DNA of 64,000 nucleotides, taken from NCBI GenBank assembly GCA_017432285.1, contig JAFRJM010000019.1, positions 1 through 64,000 on the forward strand, read 5' to 3'. Shown here one piece after another: positions 45,262 through 53,180 of the stretch. The notes beneath the pieces are model-generated. The model was given only the letters and a program-made list of their open reading frames with translations. It did not search any database and was not told where the DNA came from. Made by a program: the position numbers and the translations under genes. Numbering within the stretch: position 1 is the first letter of the stretch; each line of letters opens with the position of its first letter. The stretch is from Oscillospiraceae bacterium. Lineage in GTDB: Bacteria; Bacillota; Clostridia; Oscillospirales; Ruminococcaceae.

Positions 45262-46395
45262 TTATTTCTCCCAGGCTATCATTTCAGATTTTGTTTCTTT
45301 TCCTGCGATCATGTCAAGAAGTTTCTTTCCGACGATTTCGCCGATACTGTCTTTCGGGTATCCGAGAGAATATGTTTCGATGCCTCTTGCGCTGCGAAGC
45401 GGGATGTGACGGTCAAAACTGTATAGAGCACGTACGCTTATGTCACCCTCTACTTTGTCAAGAACATCCAGAATAGCTTGGGAAACGGTGTCATTATAAC
45501 ATACCAGAGCTGTGCATTTTGTGAACATGTTCTTGAACAGCGGGAAATCAGTCGTGCGTTCCTCAAGATAGTTGCGGATGATGGGAGAGGATTCTGTCGT
45601 ATACCAGATGACGTTCTTGTCATCGAAATCTGCTTTATGGTAGAGCATACAGTCGATATAACCTGAGAACCTGACGAAGCCCTGCATATCATCGGATTTG
45701 AACACACCGCCGATGGCATGGTGTCCGTCATTGATCAGCTTTTCCGTAAGTGCATAGCCTCCGGCATAGTCATCAAGAACAACGTGTCTGATATTTGCTA
45801 CTTTATCGGAAAGAGCAGTTCCTCCAGCATCGTTATGACGGGAAATGACATGCGGATAATTTGGGATCTCTAGTCCAGGATAATAGTTATTGAACATAAC
45901 GATTGGTATGCCCATATCAGCCAGTTTGCTGTAGAGAAAAACGTTGGGGTTGGGCATGGTGGTCTTCGTGCCTTCGATAGCTATCCCGTCAACAGGATGC
46001 TCAAGCAGATCCTCTAGGATCTTGCGTTCGGTAGCGATGCTGTTGTTCGTAGCCCTGACATTCACTGTATATCCGGCCCCGCTCACAAGGTTGTCGATGC
46101 CGCGGAGTATGGAAGGGAAGATGTATTCACTGATGTACGAAGTGATGATAGTGATATGCATCGTCTTCGTACGGACAGGGACTTCAAAAGCAACATAAGA
46201 GCCGCTGCCCTGTACACTTGTGATAAGATTGTCTTTTGAAAGGTCATTCAATGCCTTGCGGATCGTCTGTCTGCTGACACCAAATCTTTCACTGAGAGCG
46301 CTTTCCGTAGGAAGTTTATCACCCTTTTTGTATTCGCTGTTCAGTATCTGGGCGCGAAGTTCAGCAGCGATAGCCACCGATTTAGAATATGCCAT
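45262..46395 (-). CDS. araR: AraR-type transcriptional repressor (GntR DNA-binding head, LacI-like sensor)
   Basis: 377 residues from ATG 46395, which has AAAGGAG in front; a frame from 46533 would run through the promoter and is rejected. Residues about 8-70 are a GntR-type winged helix (GDKLPTESALSERFGVSRQTIRKALNDL, wing GSGSYV). From about residue 78 a periplasmic-binding-protein-like sensor follows (PSILRGIDNLVSGAGYTV, DGIAIEGT, and VCYNDTVSQAILDVLD). This head-sensor combination is the one found in AraR, which is released from DNA by L-arabinose. TTGTACAA sites overlap its own promoter and lie before the arabinose/esterase operon, supporting the call. One line of doubt is that sensor specificity could have shifted to an ester-related ligand. 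Confidence 0.87.
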   Translation of the reverse strand: MAYSKSVAIAAELRAQILNSEYKKGDKLPTESALSERFGVSRQTIRKALNDLSKDNLITSVQGSGSYVAFEVPVRTKTMHITIITSYISEYIFPSILRGIDNLVSGAGYTVNVRATNNSIATERKILEDLLEHPVDGIAIEGTKTTMPNPNVFLYSKLADMGIPIVMFNNYYPGLEIPNYPHVISRHNDAGGTALSDKVANIRHVVLDDYAGGYALTEKLINDGHHAIGGVFKSDDMQGFVRFSGYIDCMLYHKADFDDKNVIWYTTESSPIIRNYLEERTTDFPLFKNMFTKCTALVCYNDTVSQAILDVLDKVEGDISVRALYSFDRHIPLRSARGIETYSLGYPKDSIGEIVGKKLLDMIAGKETKSEMIAWEK

Positions 46396-46419
46396 GGTGC
46401 AGCTCCTTTCGTTTTTTTC

Positions 46420-46449
46420 AGTATATACACCAACAGACAAAATGTACAA
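46420..46449 (-). promoter_or_regulatory. araR promoter
   Basis: On the minus strand TTGTAC (46444-46449) and TATACT (46420-46425) are spaced by 18 bases. The -35 box is part of an operator palindrome, so the repressor should block its own transcription. Confidence 0.6.
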
Positions 46450-46464
46450 CATTATTTTGTACAA
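46442..46464. promoter_or_regulatory. Pair of AraR-like operators at araR
   Basis: ATGTACAA at 46442-46449 (one mismatch) and an exact TTGTACAA at 46457-46464, centres 15 bases apart. They overlap and abut the -35 box of araR. Confidence 0.65.
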
Positions 46465-46510
46465 ATTTTTGCTGATTAGTGCGAAAGGGTGTGTTTTTGG
46501 CTCAAAAAAT

Positions 46511-46567
46511 GCCATGTTAAGTACAGTTAACATGCCTTAATAAGCCATGTTAAGTGCGGTTAACATT
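46511..46567. repeat. Tandem pair of a second operator-like palindrome
   Basis: CATGTTAA-N6-TTAACATG at 46513-46534 (perfect) is repeated at 46546-46567 with one mismatch in the right arm. Both copies share the leading GC and lie exactly 33 bases apart, about three helical turns. The sequence is unlike the TTGTACAA box and unlike the 14-base catabolite-response element, so another regulator is likely. Confidence 0.6.
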
Positions 46568-46646
46568 GAAAAATTTGGTGAAAATAACAAAAGTTGTCAC
46601 TGTTTTGTAGGAAATATGTCATCATTTGTGGTGATAATCACGATTT

Positions 46647-46654
46647 TTGTACAA
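46647..46654. promoter_or_regulatory. AraR-like operator, upstream site
   Basis: Exact TTGTACAA palindrome 38 bases before the -35 box of the operon promoter. Its centre is 97 bases from the next TTGTACAA, a distance compatible with DNA looping. Confidence 0.55.
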
Positions 46655-46691
46655 CTTCATGTATCAATATGACAAAAAGCTCTAAAAATAA

Positions 46692-46720
46692 TTGACAACA
46701 ATAGACAACTGATGATAAAT
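46692..46720 (+). promoter_or_regulatory. Promoter of the esterase/arabinose operon
   Basis: Consensus TTGACA (46692-46697), 17-base spacer, then ATAAAT (46715-46720). The first gene starts at 46792, leaving a leader of about 65 bases. Confidence 0.55.
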
Positions 46721-46743
46721 TTTACAAAGATAGATGTTTAAAC

Positions 46744-46751
46744 TTGTACAA
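46744..46751. promoter_or_regulatory. AraR-like operator downstream of the promoter
   Basis: Exact TTGTACAA located about 17-24 bases after the expected transcription start, where a bound repressor would block elongation. Confidence 0.6.
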
Positions 46752-46791
46752 TTTACGCCGTCCCAAATCAGACAAATTTTGGAGGATAAAA

Positions 46792-48333
46792 ATGATCAAG
46801 GAAACCAGAGTAGAGAACGGATTTGTTCGAGGAGTGCCCGGTGCGGATCCCAGGGTTATCTCTTACAAAGGTATTCCTTTTGCTGCTCCTCCTGTAGGCG
46901 AGAATCGCTGGAGAGCTCCTCAGCCTGCAAAAGATTGGGAAGGCGTTTTAGATTGCTGCAGATTTGGCCCGATAAGCATGCAGCGTGCCCCTTGGCTTAC
47001 ACAGAACATTTATACTAAAGAATGGAACGTAGACCCCACGCTTGAAATGAGCGAGGACAGTCTTACATTAAATATATGGACCCCCGCACAGACAGTGGAA
47101 GACAGACTGCCTGTTTATGTATGGTATTTCGGCGGCGGTATGATGGAAGGCAACCCCACAGAGATGGAGTTCAACGGCGAGCGTCTCGCGCGCCGCGGCA
47201 TCGTTGTTGTCACCATCAACTATCGTCTGAATGTCTTCGGCCTTCTGGCACATCCTGAGATCACGGCAGAAAGTCCGGAATTCCCGACCAACTTCGGCCT
47301 TCTGGATCAGCGTTTTGGTACGATGTGGGTCAAGCGCAACATCACCGCTTTTGGCGGAGATCCTGAGAACATCACAATCGGAGGTCAGTCCGGCGGAGGA
47401 AGAAGCACTCAGATGCAGGTGTGCTCTCCTTTGAATAAGGGACTCTTCCAGAGAGCGATCGTTATGAGCTCGACTCGCTTCGGCGGCTATGATGTTCTGA
47501 CCAATCTCAGTTCATGCAGGACACTTGCTCAGGCGGAAGCAGACGGTGTAGAATTCTTCAAGGAAGCTGGCATAAAAGATCTTGCAGAAGCACGTGCACT
47601 TCCTGCTGAAGAATTGATGCAAAAGTTTGTTAAGTATGCTAGACTAGAAAATGGCCTTGGCCCCGGAATCAAATTCTGGCTTCCTGTCATCGATGGAAAC
47701 TTTTGCACAGGCAGTTTCAGCGATCAGCTCACAACTAACAAACGCAATATGGTTCCTCTGATGATCAGCAATACTGCTGATGAAGGCCGTATCGCTCCTC
47801 AGGTAAGTTCTTTTGAAGAACTTGAGGCACTTGCAGCAAGGAATTTCGGCGACCGCGCAGGAGATTTCCTGGATGCCGTTAAAGCGGACACTCTCGAAGA
47901 GACTTTGAAAAATGCCACTTATAGTCCGATGGAACTCGGAATGCGTCTCTATTTCGAGGGAACAGCAAAAGAGTATCCTGAGATCAACAACTATGCAGTA
48001 CTGTTTGACTGCGAGATCCCTGGTGATGATCATCCCGGAACATTCCATTCAAGCGATCTCTGGTTCCACTTTGAATCTCTTGGCGCATGCTGGAGGCCGT
48101 TCAAGGGCAAGAGCTACGACATGGCGAGACAGATAGCAAACTATGTTGCCAGCTTTGTAAAGGACGGTGACCCCAACTGCTGCGACTGTGACGGTGTACC
48201 ACAGGCTGAATGGAAGCCATACACACAGTGCCGCGGACAGATGCATTACACCGATGTCTGCAAGCAGGAAGATGATTCCTTCGAGACACCTGTAATGAGA
48301 TTCTTGGTAGATTACTACCTCGCACAATTTTAG
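46792..48333 (+). CDS. Type B carboxylesterase, eleventh copy, first gene of the arabinose operon
   Basis: 513 residues from ATG 46792 behind GGAGG; the earlier in-frame ATG at 46744 falls in the operator. Triad S200 (IGGQSGGGRS), E331 (SNTADEG) and H419 (GTFHSSDLWF). It shares the array family signature (KEWNVDPTLEMSED near residue 77), but WRPFKGKSYDMARQ replaces the otherwise constant WRPFDGHHYDLARK, and the pocket differs throughout, so it split early from the others. No signal peptide. Co-transcription with arabinose import and isomerisation genes is the best clue to the function of the whole family. Confidence 0.93.
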   Translation: MIKETRVENGFVRGVPGADPRVISYKGIPFAAPPVGENRWRAPQPAKDWEGVLDCCRFGPISMQRAPWLTQNIYTKEWNVDPTLEMSEDSLTLNIWTPAQTVEDRLPVYVWYFGGGMMEGNPTEMEFNGERLARRGIVVVTINYRLNVFGLLAHPEITAESPEFPTNFGLLDQRFGTMWVKRNITAFGGDPENITIGGQSGGGRSTQMQVCSPLNKGLFQRAIVMSSTRFGGYDVLTNLSSCRTLAQAEADGVEFFKEAGIKDLAEARALPAEELMQKFVKYARLENGLGPGIKFWLPVIDGNFCTGSFSDQLTTNKRNMVPLMISNTADEGRIAPQVSSFEELEALAARNFGDRAGDFLDAVKADTLEETLKNATYSPMELGMRLYFEGTAKEYPEINNYAVLFDCEIPGDDHPGTFHSSDLWFHFESLGACWRPFKGKSYDMARQIANYVASFVKDGDPNCCDCDGVPQAEWKPYTQCRGQMHYTDVCKQEDDSFETPVMRFLVDYYLAQF

Positions 48334-48340
48334 TTAATAT

Positions 48341-48363
48341 CAGAGATGATCCTTAAATCTCTG
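48341..48363 (+). other. Short stem-loop between esterase and binding-protein genes
   Basis: 7-bp arms (48341-48347, 48357-48363) followed by an A-rich, not T-rich, stretch. More likely mRNA processing or chance than termination. Confidence 0.3.
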
Positions 48364-48401
48364 AAAAATAAAAAAACAAAAATCTAAAGAGGAGAAAAAC
48401 A

Positions 48402-49367
48402 ATGAAAAGGTTAGTAGCATTAATTCTTGTTCTTGTGCTTGCTTTCGCTCTCACATCCTGTGGCGGCGGCGGAAAATCCGATGCTAAGAAGTACAAGATC
48501 GGCGTTATCTACACAGCTAACTCAGCATTCTGGACCTCAGTTGGTGACGGCGCTGCTGCAAAAGCAGAAGAGCTGAACAAAACAGGCAAATACAACATCA
48601 CCACCTATGCAACAGGTCCTGCAGAGTCCGGTACATCTGCACAGGTCGCTCTCTTTGAGGACTTCCTGTCACAGGGCTATGACGGAATCATCGTCGCAGT
48701 TTCTGACCCGGCAACGCTGACCAACAAAATCAATGAGGCTATGGACAAGGGCATCATGGTTGTTACCATGGATACAGACGCTCCGGATTCCAAGAGACTC
48801 TGCTTCGTTGGAACAGATAACTACAACTATGGCGTTCTCCAGGGCGAGACCTGCGTAGAAGTTATGGGCAACAAAGGTAAGCTCATCGTCTTCAACGCAT
48901 TCCCGGAGACACTCGGCCAGGCTCAGCGTACAAAGGGCATTCAGGATGCTATCGCTGCTGCAGGCAACAAGATCGAACTCATTTACTCCACATTCACAGG
49001 CCAGATCGACCTTCTGACAATGTGTGAGGACGCTTGGACACACTATGCAGATGCAGACTGCTGCGTTATGACCTACGCCGCTGGCGAGCAGGTTGCTAAC
49101 GTCTTCAGAGAGAAAGGCTGGACAAAGGCCGACAAGCATGCAGTTCTTGCTGATGACCTCGATCCTATTATTCTTTCAATCAAAGACGGCACATGCGACT
49201 GCTCCTGCGTACAGGGCCAGTATCAGTGGGGCTATGTCGGATGCCAGGTCGTTGTCGATGCACTCGACGGCAAGATGCCTGATTCCGACTTCATCGAGAC
49301 CGCTGCTTTCGTCTGCGATGCAAGCAACGTCGAAGAGAAATATCCGAACGTCAAACCCGCTTCCTAA
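48402..49367 (+). CDS. Sugar ABC transporter substrate-binding lipoprotein (RbsB/Peripla_BP_4 family)
   Basis: 321-residue lipoprotein with signal peptide and lipobox LTSC (Cys near residue 20). Then comes the two-lobed sugar-binding fold: YKIGVIYTANSAFWTSVGDG, DGIIVAVSDPATLTNKINEA, VVTMDTDAPDSKRL, and TDNYNYGVLQGETCVEVMG. Receptor for the permease and ATPase encoded next. Within an operon holding araA, L-arabinose or an arabinose-containing compound is the expected ligand. Several cysteines near the end (DCSC) are unusual for the family. Confidence 0.9.
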   Translation: MKRLVALILVLVLAFALTSCGGGGKSDAKKYKIGVIYTANSAFWTSVGDGAAAKAEELNKTGKYNITTYATGPAESGTSAQVALFEDFLSQGYDGIIVAVSDPATLTNKINEAMDKGIMVVTMDTDAPDSKRLCFVGTDNYNYGVLQGETCVEVMGNKGKLIVFNAFPETLGQAQRTKGIQDAIAAAGNKIELIYSTFTGQIDLLTMCEDAWTHYADADCCVMTYAAGEQVANVFREKGWTKADKHAVLADDLDPIILSIKDGTCDCSCVQGQYQWGYVGCQVVVDALDGKMPDSDFIETAAFVCDASNVEEKYPNVKPAS

Positions 49368-49418
49368 TCTGAATAACTAAGGGTTTTGATGCTTCAGATG
49401 CATTGAATTGACACTTAG

Positions 49419-49448
49419 GGATATCCCGGAGATTTCTCCGGGATATCC
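49419..49448 (+). other. Strong intercistronic stem-loop after the binding-protein gene
   Basis: Perfect 13-bp arms (49419-49431 and 49436-49448) with an ATTT loop and no T-run after them. Such hairpins after binding-protein genes commonly protect the upstream mRNA, so that receptor exceeds permease; that role is inferred here. Confidence 0.65.
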
Positions 49449-49490
49449 GACAATCAAAGGATATCATTATTTTGTGGAGGTACCTAAACA

Positions 49491-50462
49491 ATGAAGGGGA
49501 AAAAGGCCAATCTTCTTGCCTGGATTCTCGACCGCAGAGCGTTGAGCCTGGCAATATTAATCCTTACCCTGGCTATTATCATGTCGTTGACTACGACAAC
49601 ATTCCTTAAATCAGAGAACCTGTTCAACATTTTCAAACAGGCTACAATTACTATCATTCTTGCTACCGGTATGACATTTATCATTTCCGGCGGCGGTATC
49701 GACCTCTCGGTCGCCAACATCATGTCGCTGTCATGTGTTATGACTTGTATCGTTTACAATGCAACACACAGCGACATTCTTTCTATCCTTACCGGCGCAT
49801 GCATCGGCATTGCAGCTGGTATTGCAAACGGTGTTCTTGCAACACACTTCGAGCTTCCTCCATTCATCGTCTCGATGGGCGTTTCCAACGTCTGCGGAGG
49901 TCTTGCTCTTGTTATCACAAAAGGTTTCCCGGTCCTTGTTAACGATCAGTCCCTGATGTACAAGATTGGACAGAAGTCCACACTGGGAATCCCGAACCTT
50001 ATCTTCATGATCCCGATTTTCGTAGCTATCGGACAGTTCGTCCTTCGTGAGACAGTTCTTGGTAGCCGCATGCAGGCTGTCGGTGGTAACGCAACAGCAG
50101 CTGCTCTTTCCGGATTGAATGTCAAATTCATGAAAGTTCTCACAACCACAATTGGTGGTCTCTTCGCAGGAATTTCCGGCTATCTGCTTGCAGGACGTCT
50201 TAACAGCGGAAGCCCGAGCTCAGGCGGTACACTTGGTATGGACGCTATCTGCGCCACAGTCGTTGGTGGTACTTCCATGATGGGCGGCGGCGGAGACGTT
50301 GTCGGATCAATGGTTGGCGCTATCCTGATGCAGATCATCAAGAACGGCCTTACACAGTATGAAGTTAACATGTACTGGCAGACAGCTGTTATCGGTGTCG
50401 TTCTTATCGCAGTCTGCGCAATCGACGTTATTGCTAGGAAAGCAAGCACACTGAAGAAATAA
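49491..50462 (+). CDS. Sugar ABC transporter permease (RbsC/AraH family)
   Basis: 323-residue membrane permease with about eight to ten hydrophobic helices. Family motifs are TGMTFIISGGGIDLSVANIMSL, PPFIVSMGV, VGGNATAAALSGLNV and the C-terminal GMDAICATVVGGTSMMGGGGDV, all in expected order. One permease gene suggests a homodimer, as in RbsC. The start follows GGAGG in a 123-base spacer that holds a strong hairpin. Confidence 0.93.
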   Translation: MKGKKANLLAWILDRRALSLAILILTLAIIMSLTTTTFLKSENLFNIFKQATITIILATGMTFIISGGGIDLSVANIMSLSCVMTCIVYNATHSDILSILTGACIGIAAGIANGVLATHFELPPFIVSMGVSNVCGGLALVITKGFPVLVNDQSLMYKIGQKSTLGIPNLIFMIPIFVAIGQFVLRETVLGSRMQAVGGNATAAALSGLNVKFMKVLTTTIGGLFAGISGYLLAGRLNSGSPSSGGTLGMDAICATVVGGTSMMGGGGDVVGSMVGAILMQIIKNGLTQYEVNMYWQTAVIGVVLIAVCAIDVIARKASTLKK

Positions 50463-50497
50463 TTCTTGAATGAAACAATTAATCAGGAGGCAAAATT

Positions 50498-52027
50498 ATG
50501 AGCGAATATGTCCTTGAAATGAAGGGAATCGGCAAAGACTTCCCCGGTGTTCGCGCCTTGGACGATGTTTCATTCAACCTTAAAGCGGGGGAAATCCACT
50601 GCCTAATCGGTGAGAACGGTGCTGGTAAGAGTACTCTTATCAAATGCCTCGGCGGCATTCATATGCCTGATCAGGGCGAGATCCTTATTGACGGAGAGCC
50701 TGTAACAATCGATACAGCTAGAGTCTCTAAAGATCATGGTATCGGTATCATTTATCAGGAGTTCAACCTTGTTCCCGGATTTACCATCGCAGAGAATATC
50801 TACCTTGGACGTGAATACACAAAAGGCAAAAGATTTAAGAGGATCGACCGCGAATCAATGTTCAGAGATGCGGATGAGATCCTTAAATCTCTGGGTCAGG
50901 AAGATCACCTGAACTCAAAAGTCAGAGTATATCAGCTTACGATCTCCCAGCAGCAGATGGTTGAGATCTCCAAAGCTGTTTCCAACAAATCAAAAATAAT
51001 CGTTTTCGACGAGCCTACTGCAGTTCTTACACAGAAAGAGACAGATCTTCTGTTTGAAATTATTGCAAAGCTCAAAAAAGAAGGTACAGGTATCATTTAC
51101 ATCACCCACCGTCTGGACGAGGTCCTGATGCTGGCAGACCGTATTACCGGACTTAGAGACGGTAAGGTCACAGGAACCATCGACAATGGTCCTGAAGTAA
51201 CAAAGGATGACCTTGTTGCTATGATGGTCGGCCGTAAACTGGATGCCTACTATCCTGAGAGAAAGACAACTCCTACCGATGAAGTCGTCTTTGAAGCAAA
51301 GAACTTCAACCTCGCAGGTGTATTTGAGAATGTAAACCTGAAGCTCCACAAACGCGAGATTCTCGGAATCTGCGGACTTGTCGGCGCTGGCCGTACAGAA
51401 ACGATGAAATCTTTCATCGGCGCTATGCCGCATGACACCGGCGAACTCTATGTCGACGGAGAACAGATCCACAACATTACTCCTTACGAACTGATCAAAC
51501 ACGGAACAGTTCTTCTCCCTGAAGACCGTAAGAACGAGGGCTTGAGCCTGGCTCAGAAGGCTGGTACAAACCTTTGCATCCCGAACTATGACCAGTTGAC
51601 AAGAGAAAAAGCAAAGTGGATCCTCGACCACAAGAAAGAGAAGGAATTTATCGATAAGTACTTCAATTTGCTGATGGTCAAACCTGCACTGCCGGATCGT
51701 CTTGCAATGCACTTCTCCGGTGGTAACCAGCAGAAGCTCATCATTGCCAAGTGGATGGCTAGAAACCCCCATGTTCTTATCATGGACGAGCCGACCCGAG
51801 GCATTGACGTTAACGCTAAAGCTGAGATCTACAACATCATGAATGATCTTTCCGCTGACGGAATGAGCATCATCATGGTTTCTTCCGAAATGCCTGAGCT
51901 GATGGGCGTTTGCGACCGTATCATGGTCATGTATGAAGGAAGATTTATTGACGAGTTCACAAGAGATGAGTTCAACGAGACAGACCTCGGACGTGCTCAG
52001 TCTGGAATTCGTGTTCATACAAACTGA
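50498..52027 (+). CDS. Sugar ABC transporter double ATPase (RbsA/AraG family)
   Basis: 509 residues with two nucleotide-binding halves. First half: Walker A GENGAGKSTLIKCLG, Walker B IIVFDEPTAVLT, signature region degenerate (LTISQQQMVEISKA). Second half: degenerate Walker A GLVGAGRTETMKS, signature FSGGNQQKLIIAKWMA, Walker B VLIMDEPTRGIDV. This asymmetry is normal for RbsA/AraG. Completes the importer with the binding protein and permease encoded before it. Confidence 0.94.
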   Translation: MSEYVLEMKGIGKDFPGVRALDDVSFNLKAGEIHCLIGENGAGKSTLIKCLGGIHMPDQGEILIDGEPVTIDTARVSKDHGIGIIYQEFNLVPGFTIAENIYLGREYTKGKRFKRIDRESMFRDADEILKSLGQEDHLNSKVRVYQLTISQQQMVEISKAVSNKSKIIVFDEPTAVLTQKETDLLFEIIAKLKKEGTGIIYITHRLDEVLMLADRITGLRDGKVTGTIDNGPEVTKDDLVAMMVGRKLDAYYPERKTTPTDEVVFEAKNFNLAGVFENVNLKLHKREILGICGLVGAGRTETMKSFIGAMPHDTGELYVDGEQIHNITPYELIKHGTVLLPEDRKNEGLSLAQKAGTNLCIPNYDQLTREKAKWILDHKKEKEFIDKYFNLLMVKPALPDRLAMHFSGGNQQKLIIAKWMARNPHVLIMDEPTRGIDVNAKAEIYNIMNDLSADGMSIIMVSSEMPELMGVCDRIMVMYEGRFIDEFTRDEFNETDLGRAQSGIRVHTN

Positions 52028-52077
52028 TTTCATAATCAGATGAACTGGTAAAAATTTAGAGAGGATGGGTATCGCAC

Positions 52078-53136
52078 ATGAGTATTCAGAAAGAATTGCT
52101 CGGAATGTCGCCTGAAGGCAAACAGTATGAAAGATATATCTTGAAAGACGAAGCAACAGGCGGCTATATTGCTGTCCTTAACCATGGCTGTGCACTGCAG
52201 CAGATATGCGTTCCTGACAGGGAAGGCAATCTGGTTGATGTAGCTGTAGGCTATGACACAGTAGAAGAATATGCTGCTACCCATTCTCTGTTTGGTACAA
52301 TACTGGGTCGCTATGCGAACCGTATTGCTGGCGGAAAATTCACCATAGACGGCAAAGAATACCAGGTCACAGTAAATGAGCGTGGTTTTAACTGCCTGCA
52401 TGGTGGTGCCAGCGGTTTCCACAACAAAGTATTTGATGCTGAGGTTGATGGAGATACACTGGTTCTCCGCTATACCTCCCCAGATAATGATGAAGGTTTT
52501 CCCGGAACTTTGACACTCACTGAAAGAGTGTCATTCCGGGATGGCCGAATCGATCTTCAGTATTCCGCAACATGCGATAAAGACACTGTATGGAACTGCT
52601 CAAACCACAGTTTCTTCAATCTTAGCGGGCAGGGAACTGGAGACACACTCGATCATGAGCTGAAGCTGAATTGCAGCAGGTTCTGCCCCTGCAATGAGAC
52701 GCTTATTCCTACAGGAGAACTCAGATCTGTGGAAGGCACAGTGTTTGACTTCACTAAAGGGAAGACTATCGGACAGAATATCCATGACCCTGATCCTATG
52801 CTTCAGGGGCCTCACGGATATGATGTCACATATTCAGTTGATGGTTGGGACGGAAATCTGAATCTTATCGCAGAAGCGAAATCACCGAAGACCGGTATCG
52901 TCATGAAGACATATTCAACTTTACCGGCTCTCCAGCTGTACACCGGAAATGCTCTTGGCTTGTTCCCGGCTCTTACAGATGGAAAAGGCGGATGCAAGTA
53001 CGTTGCTTACGGCGGATTCTGCCTTGAGACACAGAACTTCCCGAATGCTATGAATACCCCTGAATTCAACAATGACGTTATCCTGCGCGCAGGTACAACT
53101 CGTTCCTGCCACACAGTTTATGAGTTCAGTTTGTAA
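52078..53136 (+). CDS. galM: Aldose 1-epimerase (mutarotase)
   Basis: Interconverts alpha and beta anomers of the imported sugar. 352 residues; substrate-binding region GRYANRIAGGKFTIDGKEY, LHGGASGFHNKVFD, catalytic His in WNCSNHSFFNLSG, and catalytic Glu in GFCLETQNFPNAMN. Cytoplasmic. Mutarotases often accompany arabinose isomerase, because the isomerase acts on one anomer or ring form. Confidence 0.92.
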   Translation: MSIQKELLGMSPEGKQYERYILKDEATGGYIAVLNHGCALQQICVPDREGNLVDVAVGYDTVEEYAATHSLFGTILGRYANRIAGGKFTIDGKEYQVTVNERGFNCLHGGASGFHNKVFDAEVDGDTLVLRYTSPDNDEGFPGTLTLTERVSFRDGRIDLQYSATCDKDTVWNCSNHSFFNLSGQGTGDTLDHELKLNCSRFCPCNETLIPTGELRSVEGTVFDFTKGKTIGQNIHDPDPMLQGPHGYDVTYSVDGWDGNLNLIAEAKSPKTGIVMKTYSTLPALQLYTGNALGLFPALTDGKGGCKYVAYGGFCLETQNFPNAMNTPEFNNDVILRAGTTRSCHTVYEFSL

Positions 53137-53180
53137 TACATTTTTGAATGCAAGCATAATCAAGAGAGAAGGATTTCATA

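Larger units (their letters stand above)
46396..46791. other. 396-bp intergenic control region between araR and the esterase/arabinose operon
   Basis: No gene is visible here. The stretch is AT-rich and holds the araR promoter, two AraR-like operators over it, a tandem pair of a different palindrome, two more TTGTACAA sites and the operon promoter, each listed separately. Confidence 0.7.

Noticed and set aside
46396-46533. Longer araR product starting at 46533.
   Set aside because: The first 46 residues would span the promoter, two operators and half of a palindrome; ATG 46395 has a good ribosome-binding site and gives the usual GntR start.
46513-46567. Catabolite-response element (CcpA site) as an explanation of the tandem palindrome.
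   Set aside because: The repeat has 8-base arms with a 6-base centre and lacks the central CG-containing 14-base cre pattern in the first copy.
50878-50893. A 16-base match between the ATPase gene and the spacer hairpin at 48347-48363.
   Set aside because: Isolated, inside a coding region with normal protein sequence, and with no other sign of duplication, so taken as chance.
50990-52156. A 388-codon open frame antisense to the sugar ABC ATPase gene.
   Set aside because: The plus-strand gene has all Walker and signature motifs; the antisense translation has none.
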